A stretch of 37,069 nucleotides of DNA from an uncultured Thermosynechococcus sp. (lineage in GTDB: Bacteria; Cyanobacteriota; Cyanobacteriia; Thermosynechococcales; Thermosynechococcaceae), in NCBI RefSeq assembly GCF_938074695.1, contig NZ_CALJEM010000016.1, positions 1 to 37,069 on the forward strand, read 5' to 3'. The translations under genes and the position numbers were made by a program. This document shows, one piece after another, positions 15,748 to 24,049 of this stretch. The notes beneath the pieces were generated by a model. The model made no database searches, was not told the origin of the DNA, and saw only the letters and a list, made by a program, of their open reading frames with translations. Each line of letters begins with the position of its first letter. Position 1 is the stretch's first letter.

Positions 15748-16503
15748 TTAGTCAATCCTTTCCATTGGTTGCATCTCTATCTTAGCGGTTGAGTTGCGGA
15801 GAGCGCGGATACCCCAAAAGGCAAGATGATCATCCTCGCACCAGCGGTGTGGGTCTAGAAATGTTTTTAACAGTTGACTAATCAAGGAGCGATCGCCCCC
15901 GGTCACAACCAGCGTCCCTTGGGCGTACTCCTCAAAAAAGGCGCCAAGGTAGGCGTGTAAAATGGCGGCAGTGCCGTAGTAAAGACCGCTTTCAATGGCT
16001 GTGTTGGTAGTGGTGCCCCAACGGGGCGGGGCTTCTGTGGGAAAAGCTACGCAGGGTAGAGCTGCCGTGTACTCCGCCAGTGCCCGCGCCATTAATCCGA
16101 GGCCGGGGAGAATCACGCCGCCCGCAAATTCGCCACGAGCGTTGGCTAGGGTCAGCGTTAGAGCAGTGCCTGCATCCACAACACACACCGGTGCGCCATA
16201 GACCTGCAGCGCGCCCCAGAGGGCAAGGGCACGGTCAATGCCTAGGGTTGGATACATCCGCGGAATGGGAATATCCTTCAGGGTAAGGGCGATCGCTGTT
16301 GGATAAACTTGGTGCAGGGGCAGAGAACCGACACTCGCACCCCAACAGGGGAGGTTGGGATAGTCTTGGGCAGGGTTGTGAGCAAATTCCCCAGGGGTGA
16401 GGTGCCAAGTTTGGCTTAAGTGCTCACCGCTAAAGAGCGCCCAGTGCTGCCGACTATTGCCGATAATCAGGGCGAACCAGTGATTACTCTGTTGCAGTGC
16501 CAT
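15748..16503 (-). CDS. coaX: Type III pantothenate kinase
   Basis: Phosphorylates pantothenate in the first step of coenzyme A synthesis; type III enzymes need a monovalent cation and are not inhibited by CoA. The 251-residue protein shows the ASKHA-fold motifs: an N-terminal phosphate loop (LIIGNSRQHWALF, with N in place of the usual D-x-G-N-T/S pattern), the central GIDRALALWGAL and VVDAGTALTLTLA, and GGVILPGLGLMARAL. I start at the ATG at 16503, which overlaps the cyAbrB gene end by 20 bp; a TTG at 16518 would add five residues. The gene sits between cyAbrB and ccmO and is probably transcribed with them. Confidence 0.88.
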   Translation of the reverse strand: MALQQSNHWFALIIGNSRQHWALFSGEHLSQTWHLTPGEFAHNPAQDYPNLPCWGASVGSLPLHQVYPTAIALTLKDIPIPRMYPTLGIDRALALWGALQVYGAPVCVVDAGTALTLTLANARGEFAGGVILPGLGLMARALAEYTAALPCVAFPTEAPPRWGTTTNTAIESGLYYGTAAILHAYLGAFFEEYAQGTLVVTGGDRSLISQLLKTFLDPHRWCEDDHLAFWGIRALRNSTAKIEMQPMERID

Positions 16504-16885
16504 CCACCTCTTCTGCATCTATGAGATACAGATGAATATGTTTATAGCCCTGCTTAATTTTGAACGTGTCCCCCGGCTTTAGGTTCATGGCTTTTGTATA
16601 GGCTGAACCAATGACAATCTGGCCATTTTGGTGCACTTTGACCCGATAGGAGGGCGATCGCCCCCGTCCTGATTGATGATTGACCTCTTCTTCCGATGAC
16701 TCTACTTTTATTCCCCTAGCGGCAAGTACCGCCTCATAAAACTTCCCTAAGTTGACACGCACCTCACCTGATTTTGTTATCCGGCAGTAGCCACAGAGTT
16801 TTGCGGCTTCCTTGGGAGACACAGAACCCAGTTCATTTAATCGCTGTAGAAGTGCTTTACCAGTTAGGGGCTTGTTTTTTTCCAT
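16484..16885 (-). CDS. cyAbrB-family transcription regulator
   Basis: A 133-residue DNA-binding protein of the cyanobacterial AbrB family (relatives Sll0359 and Sll0822 of Synechocystis), which regulate carbon and nitrogen metabolism genes. It shows the family N-terminus PLTGKALLQRLNELGSVSPK with the cysteine-containing AAKLCGYCRI. The C-terminal AbrB-like swapped-hairpin domain has YRVKVHQNGQIVIGSAYTKA, MNLKPGDTFKIKQGYKHIHL. It is somewhat divergent from the two common paralogues as I recall them (an SSEEEVNHQ insertion near 63-71), so I give no gene number. Being first in a run with coaX and ccmO, it might regulate carboxysome genes; this is inference. The 500-bp gap upstream probably holds its promoter. 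Confidence 0.85.
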   Translation of the reverse strand: MEKNKPLTGKALLQRLNELGSVSPKEAAKLCGYCRITKSGEVRVNLGKFYEAVLAARGIKVESSEEEVNHQSGRGRSPSYRVKVHQNGQIVIGSAYTKAMNLKPGDTFKIKQGYKHIHLYLIDAEEVDGTATE

Positions 16886-17386
16886 CCGCTCTATATTTCC
16901 TCTACCAGAACGCTATTCAAATCAATCAGTAAAGTAACTCCAGACCTTTTCCCAACGGTGGCACACGCTCAAAATTGTGAAAGCCAAGGTGGAAGAGAAT
17001 TATCCCCCTTCCTGCATCCCATGTTTGCGAAAAGGACTGTGAGTTCTTCTTGAATTAGGCGGTGCCGATACTTTATAGTTCACGATTAGGTTTTTCAAAA
17101 AATCGCTAAAGTGATTGATTTGTACTAAGCTACCTCTTTATTCGATCCATATGGTAATCCTTTTAACAATGCGTTAATTTACATTAATTAATATAATCGG
17201 GTAATTATACCAAGTCTATTTAACAACAAAAGTGATTTTGTATTAGTTTGTTAATTTTTATTACATCACCGCACAGCAGAATACCTCTCCCAAAACACGG
17301 GACGGGGTAGGTTTTGGGATTCAATCCACCGGAGAATCCATCGATTATTAGTGTATAGTACCAATACTCTGGGGGATAAGTGACGA
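16886..17386. other. AT-rich 500-bp intergenic region
   Basis: Divergent space between the cyAbrB gene and the DppC-type permease. No convincing protein or RNA gene was seen. It is clearly richer in A+T than its neighbours, especially 17080-17280 (for example ATTAATTAATATAAT near 17182-17196), and has no HIP1 octamer. It must contain the promoters of both flanking genes, and its length allows a small RNA, which I cannot support by eye. Confidence 0.5.
17288..17319. promoter_or_regulatory. 9-bp perfect inverted repeat upstream of the permease
   Basis: TCCCAAAAC (17288-17296) and GTTTTGGGA (17311-17319) are perfect inverted repeats with a 14-nt G-rich loop, about 68 bp before the permease ATG. 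There is no T-run, so a simple terminator is unlikely; a leader hairpin or an operator are both possible. Confidence 0.4.
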
Positions 17387-18523
17387 ATGACTCCTTGGCA
17401 AACATTGCGGCGTAATCCTCTGGTGATGTTTAGTTTAGGGATGTTGCTGACGCTGTACCTGCTGGCAATTGCCGCTGACTTTGTAGCGCCCTATAGTCCC
17501 TATGCCTTTCAAGTGGACGGTGCCCTGTTACCGCCCACCCGCATTTACTGGCGCACCCCGGCGGGTCGGTGGATAGGTCCCCATGTCTATCCCACCCGCT
17601 TGGGGCCTGTCAGTTTGGAGACGGGCAAGCGACCCCTTATCGTTGACTGGGAGGAACCCTCACCCATTCGCCTCTTTGTCAAGGGCAGCGCCTACCGCTT
17701 CTTGGAAATTACCTTGCCCCTGCCGACACGCTGGAGTCTCACAAATCCCCAACTCGAGCCACGGACGATTTTTGCGGGGTTTCCTTGCGATCGCCATCTC
17801 TTTGGCACGGTGGGCAAGGGCTACCTGAATCTTTTAGGAACGGATGACCAAGGTCGCGATCAGTTGAGTCGGCTCCTCTTTGGTGCCCGCATTAGCCTCA
17901 GTATTGGCCTTGTGGGGGTGGCGATCGCCTTTCCCATTGGCACCCTTGTGGGGGCGATTTCTGGCTACTTTGGCGGCTGGCTAGATGCAGTCTTGATGCG
18001 GGGCGTTGAGGTATTGATGACGCTGCCGACAATCTATCTGCTGGTGGCTCTGGCGGCGGTTCTCCCTGCGGGACTCAGGAGTGGTGAGCGCTTCCTGCTC
18101 ATTACCGTTATTACCGCTTTTGTGAATTGGGCGGGGCTGGCTCGGGTGATTCGCGGTCAAGTGCTCAGTATCAAGGAGATGGCCTTTGTGCAAGCAGCGC
18201 AGCTCATGGGGGGGCGATCGCTCTACATTATTGTGCGGCATATTATTCCCCAGACAGCGACCTACGTGATTATTGCCGCAACCCTCTCCATTCCCAGCTT
18301 TATTGTGGCGGAATCCGTCCTGAGCCTCATTGGTCTAGGGATTCAGCAGCCGGATCCCTCTTGGGGCAATATGCTCTCTTTGGCCACGAATGCCTCAATC
18401 TTAGTCTTGCAGCCGTGGCTCGTTTGGGCACCGGCCACACTGATTGTGCTCACGGTGCTCTGTTTCAACATTGTCGGCGATGGCCTGCGGGATGCTCTTG
18501 ATCCCAAGCGGATACAAAAATAG
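17387..18523 (+). CDS. ABC transporter permease, DppC/OppC type
   Basis: Inner-membrane permease of 378 residues from the peptide/nickel ABC importer family. After a first helix (about 14-33, VMFSLGMLLTLYLLAIAADF) comes a long extracytoplasmic region of about 110 residues (PPTRIYWRTPAGRWIGPHVY and on), then the conserved LNLLGTDDQGRDQLSRLLFG. Five further helices follow. The ATPase-contacting EAA loop is EMAFVQAAQLMGGRSLYIIV and the C-terminal LGIQQPDPSWGNMLS is typical. The other parts of a transporter (DppB-type permease, binding protein, ATPases) are not adjacent, so this is an orphan gene as is usual in cyanobacteria. It starts at ATG 17387 next to GGGGGAT. Confidence 0.9.
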   Translation: MTPWQTLRRNPLVMFSLGMLLTLYLLAIAADFVAPYSPYAFQVDGALLPPTRIYWRTPAGRWIGPHVYPTRLGPVSLETGKRPLIVDWEEPSPIRLFVKGSAYRFLEITLPLPTRWSLTNPQLEPRTIFAGFPCDRHLFGTVGKGYLNLLGTDDQGRDQLSRLLFGARISLSIGLVGVAIAFPIGTLVGAISGYFGGWLDAVLMRGVEVLMTLPTIYLLVALAAVLPAGLRSGERFLLITVITAFVNWAGLARVIRGQVLSIKEMAFVQAAQLMGGRSLYIIVRHIIPQTATYVIIAATLSIPSFIVAESVLSLIGLGIQQPDPSWGNMLSLATNASILVLQPWLVWAPATLIVLTVLCFNIVGDGLRDALDPKRIQK

Positions 18524-18569
18524 CCAAGGCCCTTGGGATACACTAGGGGGAGATTTTAAGAATTAGGCT

Positions 18570-19745
18570 ATGAGTGGCGATCGCCGGCCCTATCAAATTC
18601 TGGTTATTGATGATGATCCCACCACCCGCCTCTTGCTGCGGAAAACCCTCAAAGATCTGGGCTACGAGGTCGCCGTGGCAAGTCATGGCCGCGAGGGGAT
18701 TGCGATCGCCACTGCCGAGAAACCGGCTCTGATCATCTGTGATTGGATGATGCCCGAACTCGACGGCCTAGAGGTCTGCCGTCAAATCAAGCAAGATCAG
18801 GAACTCTCCCGCAGTTTTTTTGTCCTGCTCACTGCCAAAGGGGAGGTGGAAGACCGCATTCAGGGCTTGGATGCCGGTGCCGATGAATTTTTGTCAAAGC
18901 CCATTGATCCTAACGAACTGCGGGCACGCATTCAAGCAGGCTTGCGTCTTTATCAACTCAACCAAGACCTGCTCAAGCAAAAACAACTCCTAGAGGCTGA
19001 ACTCCACGAAGCCGCTGCCTATGTGCGATCGCTCTTGCCGGCACCCCAAGAGGCTCCCTGTAAGATTAACTACTACTTCTTGCCCTCCAGTCAGTTAGGT
19101 GGGGATTGCTTTGACTTTTTTTGGGTCGGCGATCGCTATCTAGTGCTCCACATTCTCGATGTTTCAGGACATGGCTTAGGCGCTGCGCTGCCTTCGGTCT
19201 CTGTCTTGAACCTGCTGCGCAGTACAACGCGGGAGCAAACCAGTGGCAGCTTTGATTATCTACACCCTGCCCAAGTCCTCGAAGCCCTCAACAGCGGCTT
19301 CCAAATGACAGATCAGCAGGAAAAGTATTTCACGATTTGGTACGGCGTGTACGATCGCCAAACCCGGCAATTGACCTATGCCAGTGGGGGACACCCGCCG
19401 GCACTCCTGCTCACCCGTGAGGCTGACCAATGGCAAGCTACCCTCCTGAAGACACCGGGAATTCCCATTGGCATGTTTGCGGACATGGCCTTCACGGAAG
19501 CAACGATTGCGGTGCCTAGCCCGGCAGTTCTCTACCTCTTTAGTGACGGCATCTACGAGTTTGAAACAACCGACAATAAAGTTTGGGGACTCGAAGCCTT
19601 TAGGGCCTTGCTCATGGCTGCCCACACCCAAGATTCCGTGCCCTCATTGCCCCAATTAATGGCCCAAGTGCAGACCCATGCAGCGGCCCATGCCTTTGGC
19701 AGTGATGATGTTTCATTGGTGCAAGTGGCATTTCCGGCGGTCTAA
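18570..19745 (+). CDS. Response regulator with PP2C-type (RsbU-like) phosphatase domain
   Basis: A 391-residue cytoplasmic signalling protein. The receiver domain (1-125) has the acidic pocket VIDDDP (D14-D16), phospho-acceptor D58 in IICDWMMPELDG, the VLLTAKGE threonine and the FLSKPIDP lysine. A coiled-coil linker follows (about 130-155, LNQDLLKQKQLLEAELHEAA). The PPM/SpoIIE-type serine phosphatase domain (about 165-390) has LGGDCFDFFWV, LHILDVSGHGLGAAL, YASGGHPPALLL and LFSDGIYEFET, with the metal-binding aspartates in place. Such proteins usually dephosphorylate an anti-anti-sigma factor, but no partner is next to it. The gap to the permease is 46 bp, so joint transcription is possible. 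Confidence 0.93.
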   Translation: MSGDRRPYQILVIDDDPTTRLLLRKTLKDLGYEVAVASHGREGIAIATAEKPALIICDWMMPELDGLEVCRQIKQDQELSRSFFVLLTAKGEVEDRIQGLDAGADEFLSKPIDPNELRARIQAGLRLYQLNQDLLKQKQLLEAELHEAAAYVRSLLPAPQEAPCKINYYFLPSSQLGGDCFDFFWVGDRYLVLHILDVSGHGLGAALPSVSVLNLLRSTTREQTSGSFDYLHPAQVLEALNSGFQMTDQQEKYFTIWYGVYDRQTRQLTYASGGHPPALLLTREADQWQATLLKTPGIPIGMFADMAFTEATIAVPSPAVLYLFSDGIYEFETTDNKVWGLEAFRALLMAAHTQDSVPSLPQLMAQVQTHAAAHAFGSDDVSLVQVAFPAV

Positions 19746-19818
19746 ATTGGCATCGAAGATTGCATAATGTAGCGTCTTCTGTGCAATATCCTAGGCAGTG
19801 GCAGAGTGAAAATGAACT

Positions 19819-21207
19819 ATGGGCAGATGGGAGTTTTTACTGCAAAAGGAGGGCGATCGCGCGTGGTTGCCCCTAGAGCCACCCTCGGCGGAAGTTTTGG
19901 AGGGCAGTTACCGCTTGATGGCGCGCTGTCCTGTTGCCGAAGCCTCTGTGGAAGTGCAAATTACCCATCTTTACGATGACCAAGGCGTGCCCAAGCAACG
20001 CTATCAACGCCGCACCCATCGGAGTAGTTCCACAGGACTCATGGGTATTTTGCCCTTTACGTATTTGCAGCCGGGGCGTTGGGAATTTCAATGCCGTGTG
20101 GCACAACAGGGGGTACTGGATTCAGAGGGGTTTGCGATCGCCCTTGATGTCCTTGCCCAGAGCGAAGAGTGGGAGTTGCCGCCCCCAGAAACCTTGCCAG
20201 CCGTTCCAGAGCAGCCAGTTAAAGCTGCCGAACCCTCCCAACCTCAAGCACCCTCCCCTGCTGAGCTGCCCACAACGCTGATTGAGTTGCCCCAAAGTGC
20301 CTATACGATCTTTGCCGATGAAACGCTGGTTTTAGAGGGCACGGTGGCAGTTCCCGGTACGGTGGTGATTCGTTTGCGCAATCCTGCCACCCGCGATGTG
20401 GTGCAGGAGCAATCGGTGCCGGCGATCGCCCGCGAGGGGAAATGGTCTTTTCGCTGTACACTCACGCCCTTAGCCAATTATCCGGTCATGGTTGGGGAAG
20501 CCCGCCTCCTCCCCAATGATCCTCTAGAGCACAGCGATCTCCGCCAAGTCCAAGCCTTTATGGTCACGGTGTTACCGGCACCCGAGATTCCGGCTGTCTC
20601 CGCCCCACCCAAGAGTAAAACAGTCACCGGCCCGCAGTTACCCATCTTAGGGGATACTACCCTCGAACCTGTACCGGTAAGCGGCTTTTGCCTACCGCCC
20701 CAACTGAAGCCTGTGAAAGCCCCTGTGGTGGTGGATTTGCCTAGTTTTTGTCAGCCCCTGTCTGCGGTCACGGTGCCACCGCCTCAGGATTTGCCCATGG
20801 ATCGCCAAGAGCGATTTTGGTTGCGATTGCAACGGTTAGCGGAATTAGCACCCCCCCCGGCATCCACAAATTCTGAGACTCCCTATCCATTGACCCCACC
20901 CCGGCTCATGCTCTCACCGGAGCCACTGGTCTCGCCGCTGCACCTCAAGGTGAATTTGCCTGCAACCCAACGGGGATGCTCCGTCAAAGTGTGGATCACC
21001 GATGGCGAAACGGGAGAGTTAATTGCGGGTCCCCGCTGGCTGGTGGACTTTGATTTTTATCGCTATGGGGATGACTGGCAAACCGTCCTCCATATTGACG
21101 TGCCCGCCAGCGTGCATTCTATTGCCCTGATGGCGATCGCCATTGATCCTAAAACCGGCGCCGAAAGTCCAACGGTGACCCTGCGGCGGCAGCTCCAAGT
21201 GACCTAG
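19819..21207 (+). CDS. Large protein of unknown function with Ig-like beta-rich modules
   Basis: A 462-residue protein that I do not recognise by name. It begins MGRWEFLLQKEGDRAWLPLE and seems to consist of three beta-rich modules joined by proline-rich linkers: about 1-112 (LMARCPVAEASVEVQITHLY, ending PGRWEFQCRVAQQG), about 155-240 (TLVLEGTVAVPGTVVIRLRN, ending GKWSFRCTLTPL), and about 365-462 (LKVNLPATQRGCSVKVWITD, ending VTLRRQLQV). The first two share a G-R/K-W-x-F-x-C-R/T motif near their ends, which suggests a repeated unit. There is no signal peptide or membrane helix, so it is probably cytoplasmic. The gene is 73 bp downstream of the response-regulator phosphatase and convergent with the metallo-hydrolase gene, overlapping it by four bases. 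Confidence 0.75.
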   Translation: MGRWEFLLQKEGDRAWLPLEPPSAEVLEGSYRLMARCPVAEASVEVQITHLYDDQGVPKQRYQRRTHRSSSTGLMGILPFTYLQPGRWEFQCRVAQQGVLDSEGFAIALDVLAQSEEWELPPPETLPAVPEQPVKAAEPSQPQAPSPAELPTTLIELPQSAYTIFADETLVLEGTVAVPGTVVIRLRNPATRDVVQEQSVPAIAREGKWSFRCTLTPLANYPVMVGEARLLPNDPLEHSDLRQVQAFMVTVLPAPEIPAVSAPPKSKTVTGPQLPILGDTTLEPVPVSGFCLPPQLKPVKAPVVVDLPSFCQPLSAVTVPPPQDLPMDRQERFWLRLQRLAELAPPPASTNSETPYPLTPPRLMLSPEPLVSPLHLKVNLPATQRGCSVKVWITDGETGELIAGPRWLVDFDFYRYGDDWQTVLHIDVPASVHSIALMAIAIDPKTGAESPTVTLRRQLQVT

Positions 21208-22826
21208 CTTTCGGGTTCGGGTTGGGTTTCTGCCCGCTCAAAGGCCGGACAATAGCCCTCTGGCGCCACTTTGAAGTTGTACAGGGCAGAGGCCTCATTC
21301 CAGCAGCGCTGACCCCGATAAAACTGGCAATTAAAACAGCTTTCCTGATCGGGGGCGATGGAAGCTGATGTCCCACCCAGCACTTCCTTAGGGGTCATAC
21401 CGCGAATCAGCAATTGCTCCCCCTGCCAGGAGGCAAGGACAAAACCCGTATCCGCCAGCCGTCGCCAGCGCGGATCGGTGGTCACAGAGGCCGGCAGACG
21501 AATGATTGCCTCATCGTTCCACTCAGTGACCTCCCCCTCATAGGCCACTTGCATTAGGGAAGTGGGTGTGGAAAGCGCCAGCTGACCAATGGGAAATTCA
21601 ATCCTTGAGCCGCTGGTGGGTGTGTGCAGATGGTAGCGGTTGCTGAGTTCATTCAGACTGGCTAAATCGGCAAGGTAGTTGGGATCGCCATGGATGAGAA
21701 CCACATGCTGCGGCCGAATATTGTGAATCAGCTGAGTCGTCGCAGGGCCATCGGCATGGAAGGAGAGTAGAAATGTATCCACCTCCACATTGGGTAACCG
21801 GGCCAAGTCAGGATTGTCTCCTCGAAAGGGCTGACCATAGCGCAGCCGTGGATAGAGCACAAGCCAAGGTCGTTGCCCCTGGGTCACGTAGGGCCGCAGG
21901 TCTTGATTCTCCTCCACAAGGACAATGGTGGGGGTCTCACCCCGAATTTGTGCCAAACTGCGCAAGGGCTGAACTTCGGGCTTAACCCGCTGATCCCAAA
22001 AGAGGGATTGGTGTTGAGCAAAGTTCTGAATGGCGGTGGGTAAATGGGGCAAAACCGTAAGGTAGGCATCGCAGCCGCGGGCGATCGCCGGACTCACCCA
22101 AATCTGAATCGGCTGTCCTGTAAAAAGATGATGACTGCGCAGCAGGATGAGAATTTCTTGGGCTGTACCGAGGGGAGGAAGGGAGAGCAGGACGTTATAG
22201 CCTTGGTCAACCGCCGTGCGAATCCGCTCTGCCAATTGGTTTTCCTGCTGACGGCGGTGGGGATGACGCGCTGTGCCTAAGCTAGCCTCAATGATCAGCA
22301 CATCCGGCTGCAATCCCCGCAAATCCGCTAGGGGCAGTCCTTCCGTAAAGCGAGTATGGGACAGGAAAAAATCCCCCGTGTAAACCACGCTTAAGGGGGG
22401 GCGTTCTGTGTTTGGGTCCTGGTATGTAAGCACAAAAACCGCTGCCCCCGGCAAATGCCCTGCGGGAAAGAGTTCTGCCGTCAAGCCATCGCCAAACTCA
22501 ACGGGCGATCGCCAAGGCAAAGCGCGGCAGAAGGGGGGAACCGTTTCATCTGGCCAGTTGAGGGGCAAAAGCTGGGTCGTCACCTCACTGGCATAGATGG
22601 GAATATGGGGAAAACGACGATGGAGTGCCAACAGACTCTGGGCATGATCCGCGTGGGCATGGCTACAGAGCACCAAGTCAAAGGGATGCTGTTCAATCTC
22701 ATCGAGGGGCAATGCATCAAGGGATGGGACACCACAGTCCAGCAAAATCCGATAGGTGCCAATTCCTAAGCCAATGCACACCCCCTCATCGGCGTGACCC
22801 ACCCCATAGTTGAGGCACTCGATCAT
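21204..22826 (-). CDS. Metallo-beta-lactamase/beta-CASP-like hydrolase with C-terminal cysteine motif
   Basis: A 540-residue hydrolase of the MBL superfamily. The metal-binding motif SHAHADHA gives H56, H58, D60 and H61. Further ligands are seen in AELFPAGHLPGAAVF and VVYTGDFFL (aspartate), and the C-terminal VVLIHGDPNYL supplies the last histidine. A beta-CASP-like insertion (about 190-345) and the RMMBL-type segment suggest an RNA or DNA nuclease related to archaeal CPSF-type and RNase J enzymes. The last 45 residues hold four cysteines with spacing C-x2-C-x7-C-x17-C (C497, C500, C508, C526), a possible Zn or Fe-S site. It starts at the ATG at 22826, 32 bp after ndhP, and is probably in the thyX-ndhP transcript. 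Nuclease role is inference. Confidence 0.87.
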   Translation of the reverse strand: MIECLNYGVGHADEGVCIGLGIGTYRILLDCGVPSLDALPLDEIEQHPFDLVLCSHAHADHAQSLLALHRRFPHIPIYASEVTTQLLPLNWPDETVPPFCRALPWRSPVEFGDGLTAELFPAGHLPGAAVFVLTYQDPNTERPPLSVVYTGDFFLSHTRFTEGLPLADLRGLQPDVLIIEASLGTARHPHRRQQENQLAERIRTAVDQGYNVLLSLPPLGTAQEILILLRSHHLFTGQPIQIWVSPAIARGCDAYLTVLPHLPTAIQNFAQHQSLFWDQRVKPEVQPLRSLAQIRGETPTIVLVEENQDLRPYVTQGQRPWLVLYPRLRYGQPFRGDNPDLARLPNVEVDTFLLSFHADGPATTQLIHNIRPQHVVLIHGDPNYLADLASLNELSNRYHLHTPTSGSRIEFPIGQLALSTPTSLMQVAYEGEVTEWNDEAIIRLPASVTTDPRWRRLADTGFVLASWQGEQLLIRGMTPKEVLGGTSASIAPDQESCFNCQFYRGQRCWNEASALYNFKVAPEGYCPAFERAETQPEPES

Positions 22827-22858
22827 GAATCGTGATCAGTTATCCTCCCTAGTCAGTT

Positions 22859-22993
22859 TTAGTGAGCAGAACCGTTGCCGTGGTAGTGATCAGTGTCGTA
22901 GAAACCATTGCGGGTGCCAAAGACCAAACACAGCACAATAAACACTGGCGTAATGGCCAGCAAAATGGGCTTCACGTTAATGGCAACGTCCAT
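22859..22993 (-). CDS. ndhP: NDH-1 small subunit NdhP
   Basis: A 44-residue single-helix membrane protein, MDVAINVKPILLAITPVFIV followed by LCLVFGTRNGFYDTDHYHGN and GSAH. The helix covers about residues 9-26 and is followed by a polar tail. It matches NdhP as I remember it, the 4.9-kDa subunit found in the large (respiratory) form of cyanobacterial NDH-1. Translation starts at the ATG at 22993 with a good ribosome-binding site GAGGAG about eight bases upstream. It lies between thyX (49 bp upstream) and the metallo-hydrolase gene (32 bp downstream). The identity rests on recall of a very short protein; any other small photosynthetic membrane subunit would be the alternative. Confidence 0.78.
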   Translation of the reverse strand: MDVAINVKPILLAITPVFIVLCLVFGTRNGFYDTDHYHGNGSAH

Positions 22994-23042
22994 AGCTGCG
23001 CTCCTCGCTGTCGTCAACTGAGTAAATAGTGTCTTCTGCTAC

Positions 23043-23873
23043 TCAGTGTATCGTGGATGATTCGCGGGGATTCGCTGATTTTCTCTCCTCAAAGTAACGC
23101 AGTTGCCGCCAACCCACAAAATTCGCATAGGGCTGGCGATCGCCCATACATTCAGCCACGTGCTCCAAGGGAGACAAATGCTTGGGGTCTGCCCCCGCCA
23201 AGCGGTGATACAGGGCTAGATCCGCTTCTGGGTCACTGCGTCTGCCATCCCGCAGATAGTAAGACACCCGCGCACAGCGAGCCACCGACATATACTTACA
23301 TTCTTCAAGGCTGTACCGTTCACGCTCATGGGCATCAATATAGGGCAGGTGCCACTCCCCCACAGCCACAGGGGTCGGCTCATGGGTTTCCAGCAGGTGC
23401 TGAATTAGCTTGGCCAAGGCTTGCATTTCGGGTTGAGCATCGGGGTGGTTACGCAGGCGCAAAAAGTTATCCCACTCGGTGCTACTCACCACCGTTTGCA
23501 TCCACATCCACGGCTCCAGCATGCGGTTGACTACTTGCTTGTGAATGCCTAGCTCATGGAGTTGCCGCGCCCCCTCAAGAACCGCGAGGCGGGTTTTCAA
23601 CCAGATTTCCTTGGCCGCCTCCTTGTGTTCGCTCTCTTGGCGCGCCTGCATCCCCGGTTGATTTTGCCCCCAATGGTAGGGAATGACGGGATTCTCTTCC
23701 ACCTGCGCCATCATCTTTGTCACTGGCACTGCCCGCGAACTGGCGGAATTGCGGGAAAACACCCGATGGGTGAGGAGTTCGCTGTGAATAAAACGCGGAT
23801 ATGTCAGTTGCAGTGTAACCAAGCGCACCCCTGCGGGTGAAATTGAATCGGCAATTACACGCCCGTCTTGCAT
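23043..23873 (-). CDS. thyX: FAD-dependent thymidylate synthase ThyX
   Basis: Makes dTMP from dUMP using FAD and methylenetetrahydrofolate, with NADPH as reductant. The 276-residue protein carries the THRVFSRNSASSRAVP segment (about 36-51), which replaces the classical RHR-x7-S motif in a subgroup that I recall from phages and cyanobacteria. Other features are NRMLEPWMWMQTVVSSTEWD with the invariant aromatic and glutamate residues, and SPLEHVAECMG near the C-terminus. It is longer than the usual 220-250 residues. The ATG at 23873 is followed by a normal start of the family (DGRVIADSISPAGVRLVTLQ). It is first in a minus-strand run with ndhP and the metallo-hydrolase gene. Confidence 0.88.
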   Translation of the reverse strand: MQDGRVIADSISPAGVRLVTLQLTYPRFIHSELLTHRVFSRNSASSRAVPVTKMMAQVEENPVIPYHWGQNQPGMQARQESEHKEAAKEIWLKTRLAVLEGARQLHELGIHKQVVNRMLEPWMWMQTVVSSTEWDNFLRLRNHPDAQPEMQALAKLIQHLLETHEPTPVAVGEWHLPYIDAHERERYSLEECKYMSVARCARVSYYLRDGRRSDPEADLALYHRLAGADPKHLSPLEHVAECMGDRQPYANFVGWRQLRYFEERKSANPRESSTIH

Positions 23874-24049
23874 CTTTGCTCGTTTGAATCTCTGCCTTTT
23901 CTAGGCTAATGCAAGGGGAACACCGTCTGCCCGATCTGCTATTGCAAAGCCCTTGAACTTTGTGCTGTGGCACAGTGGAGCTAGACCTGTTGTGGATAAA
24001 CCTTCAATCCAAGAGCCGCTACTTTCCTGAAATTAACCTGAGGGGGTTG

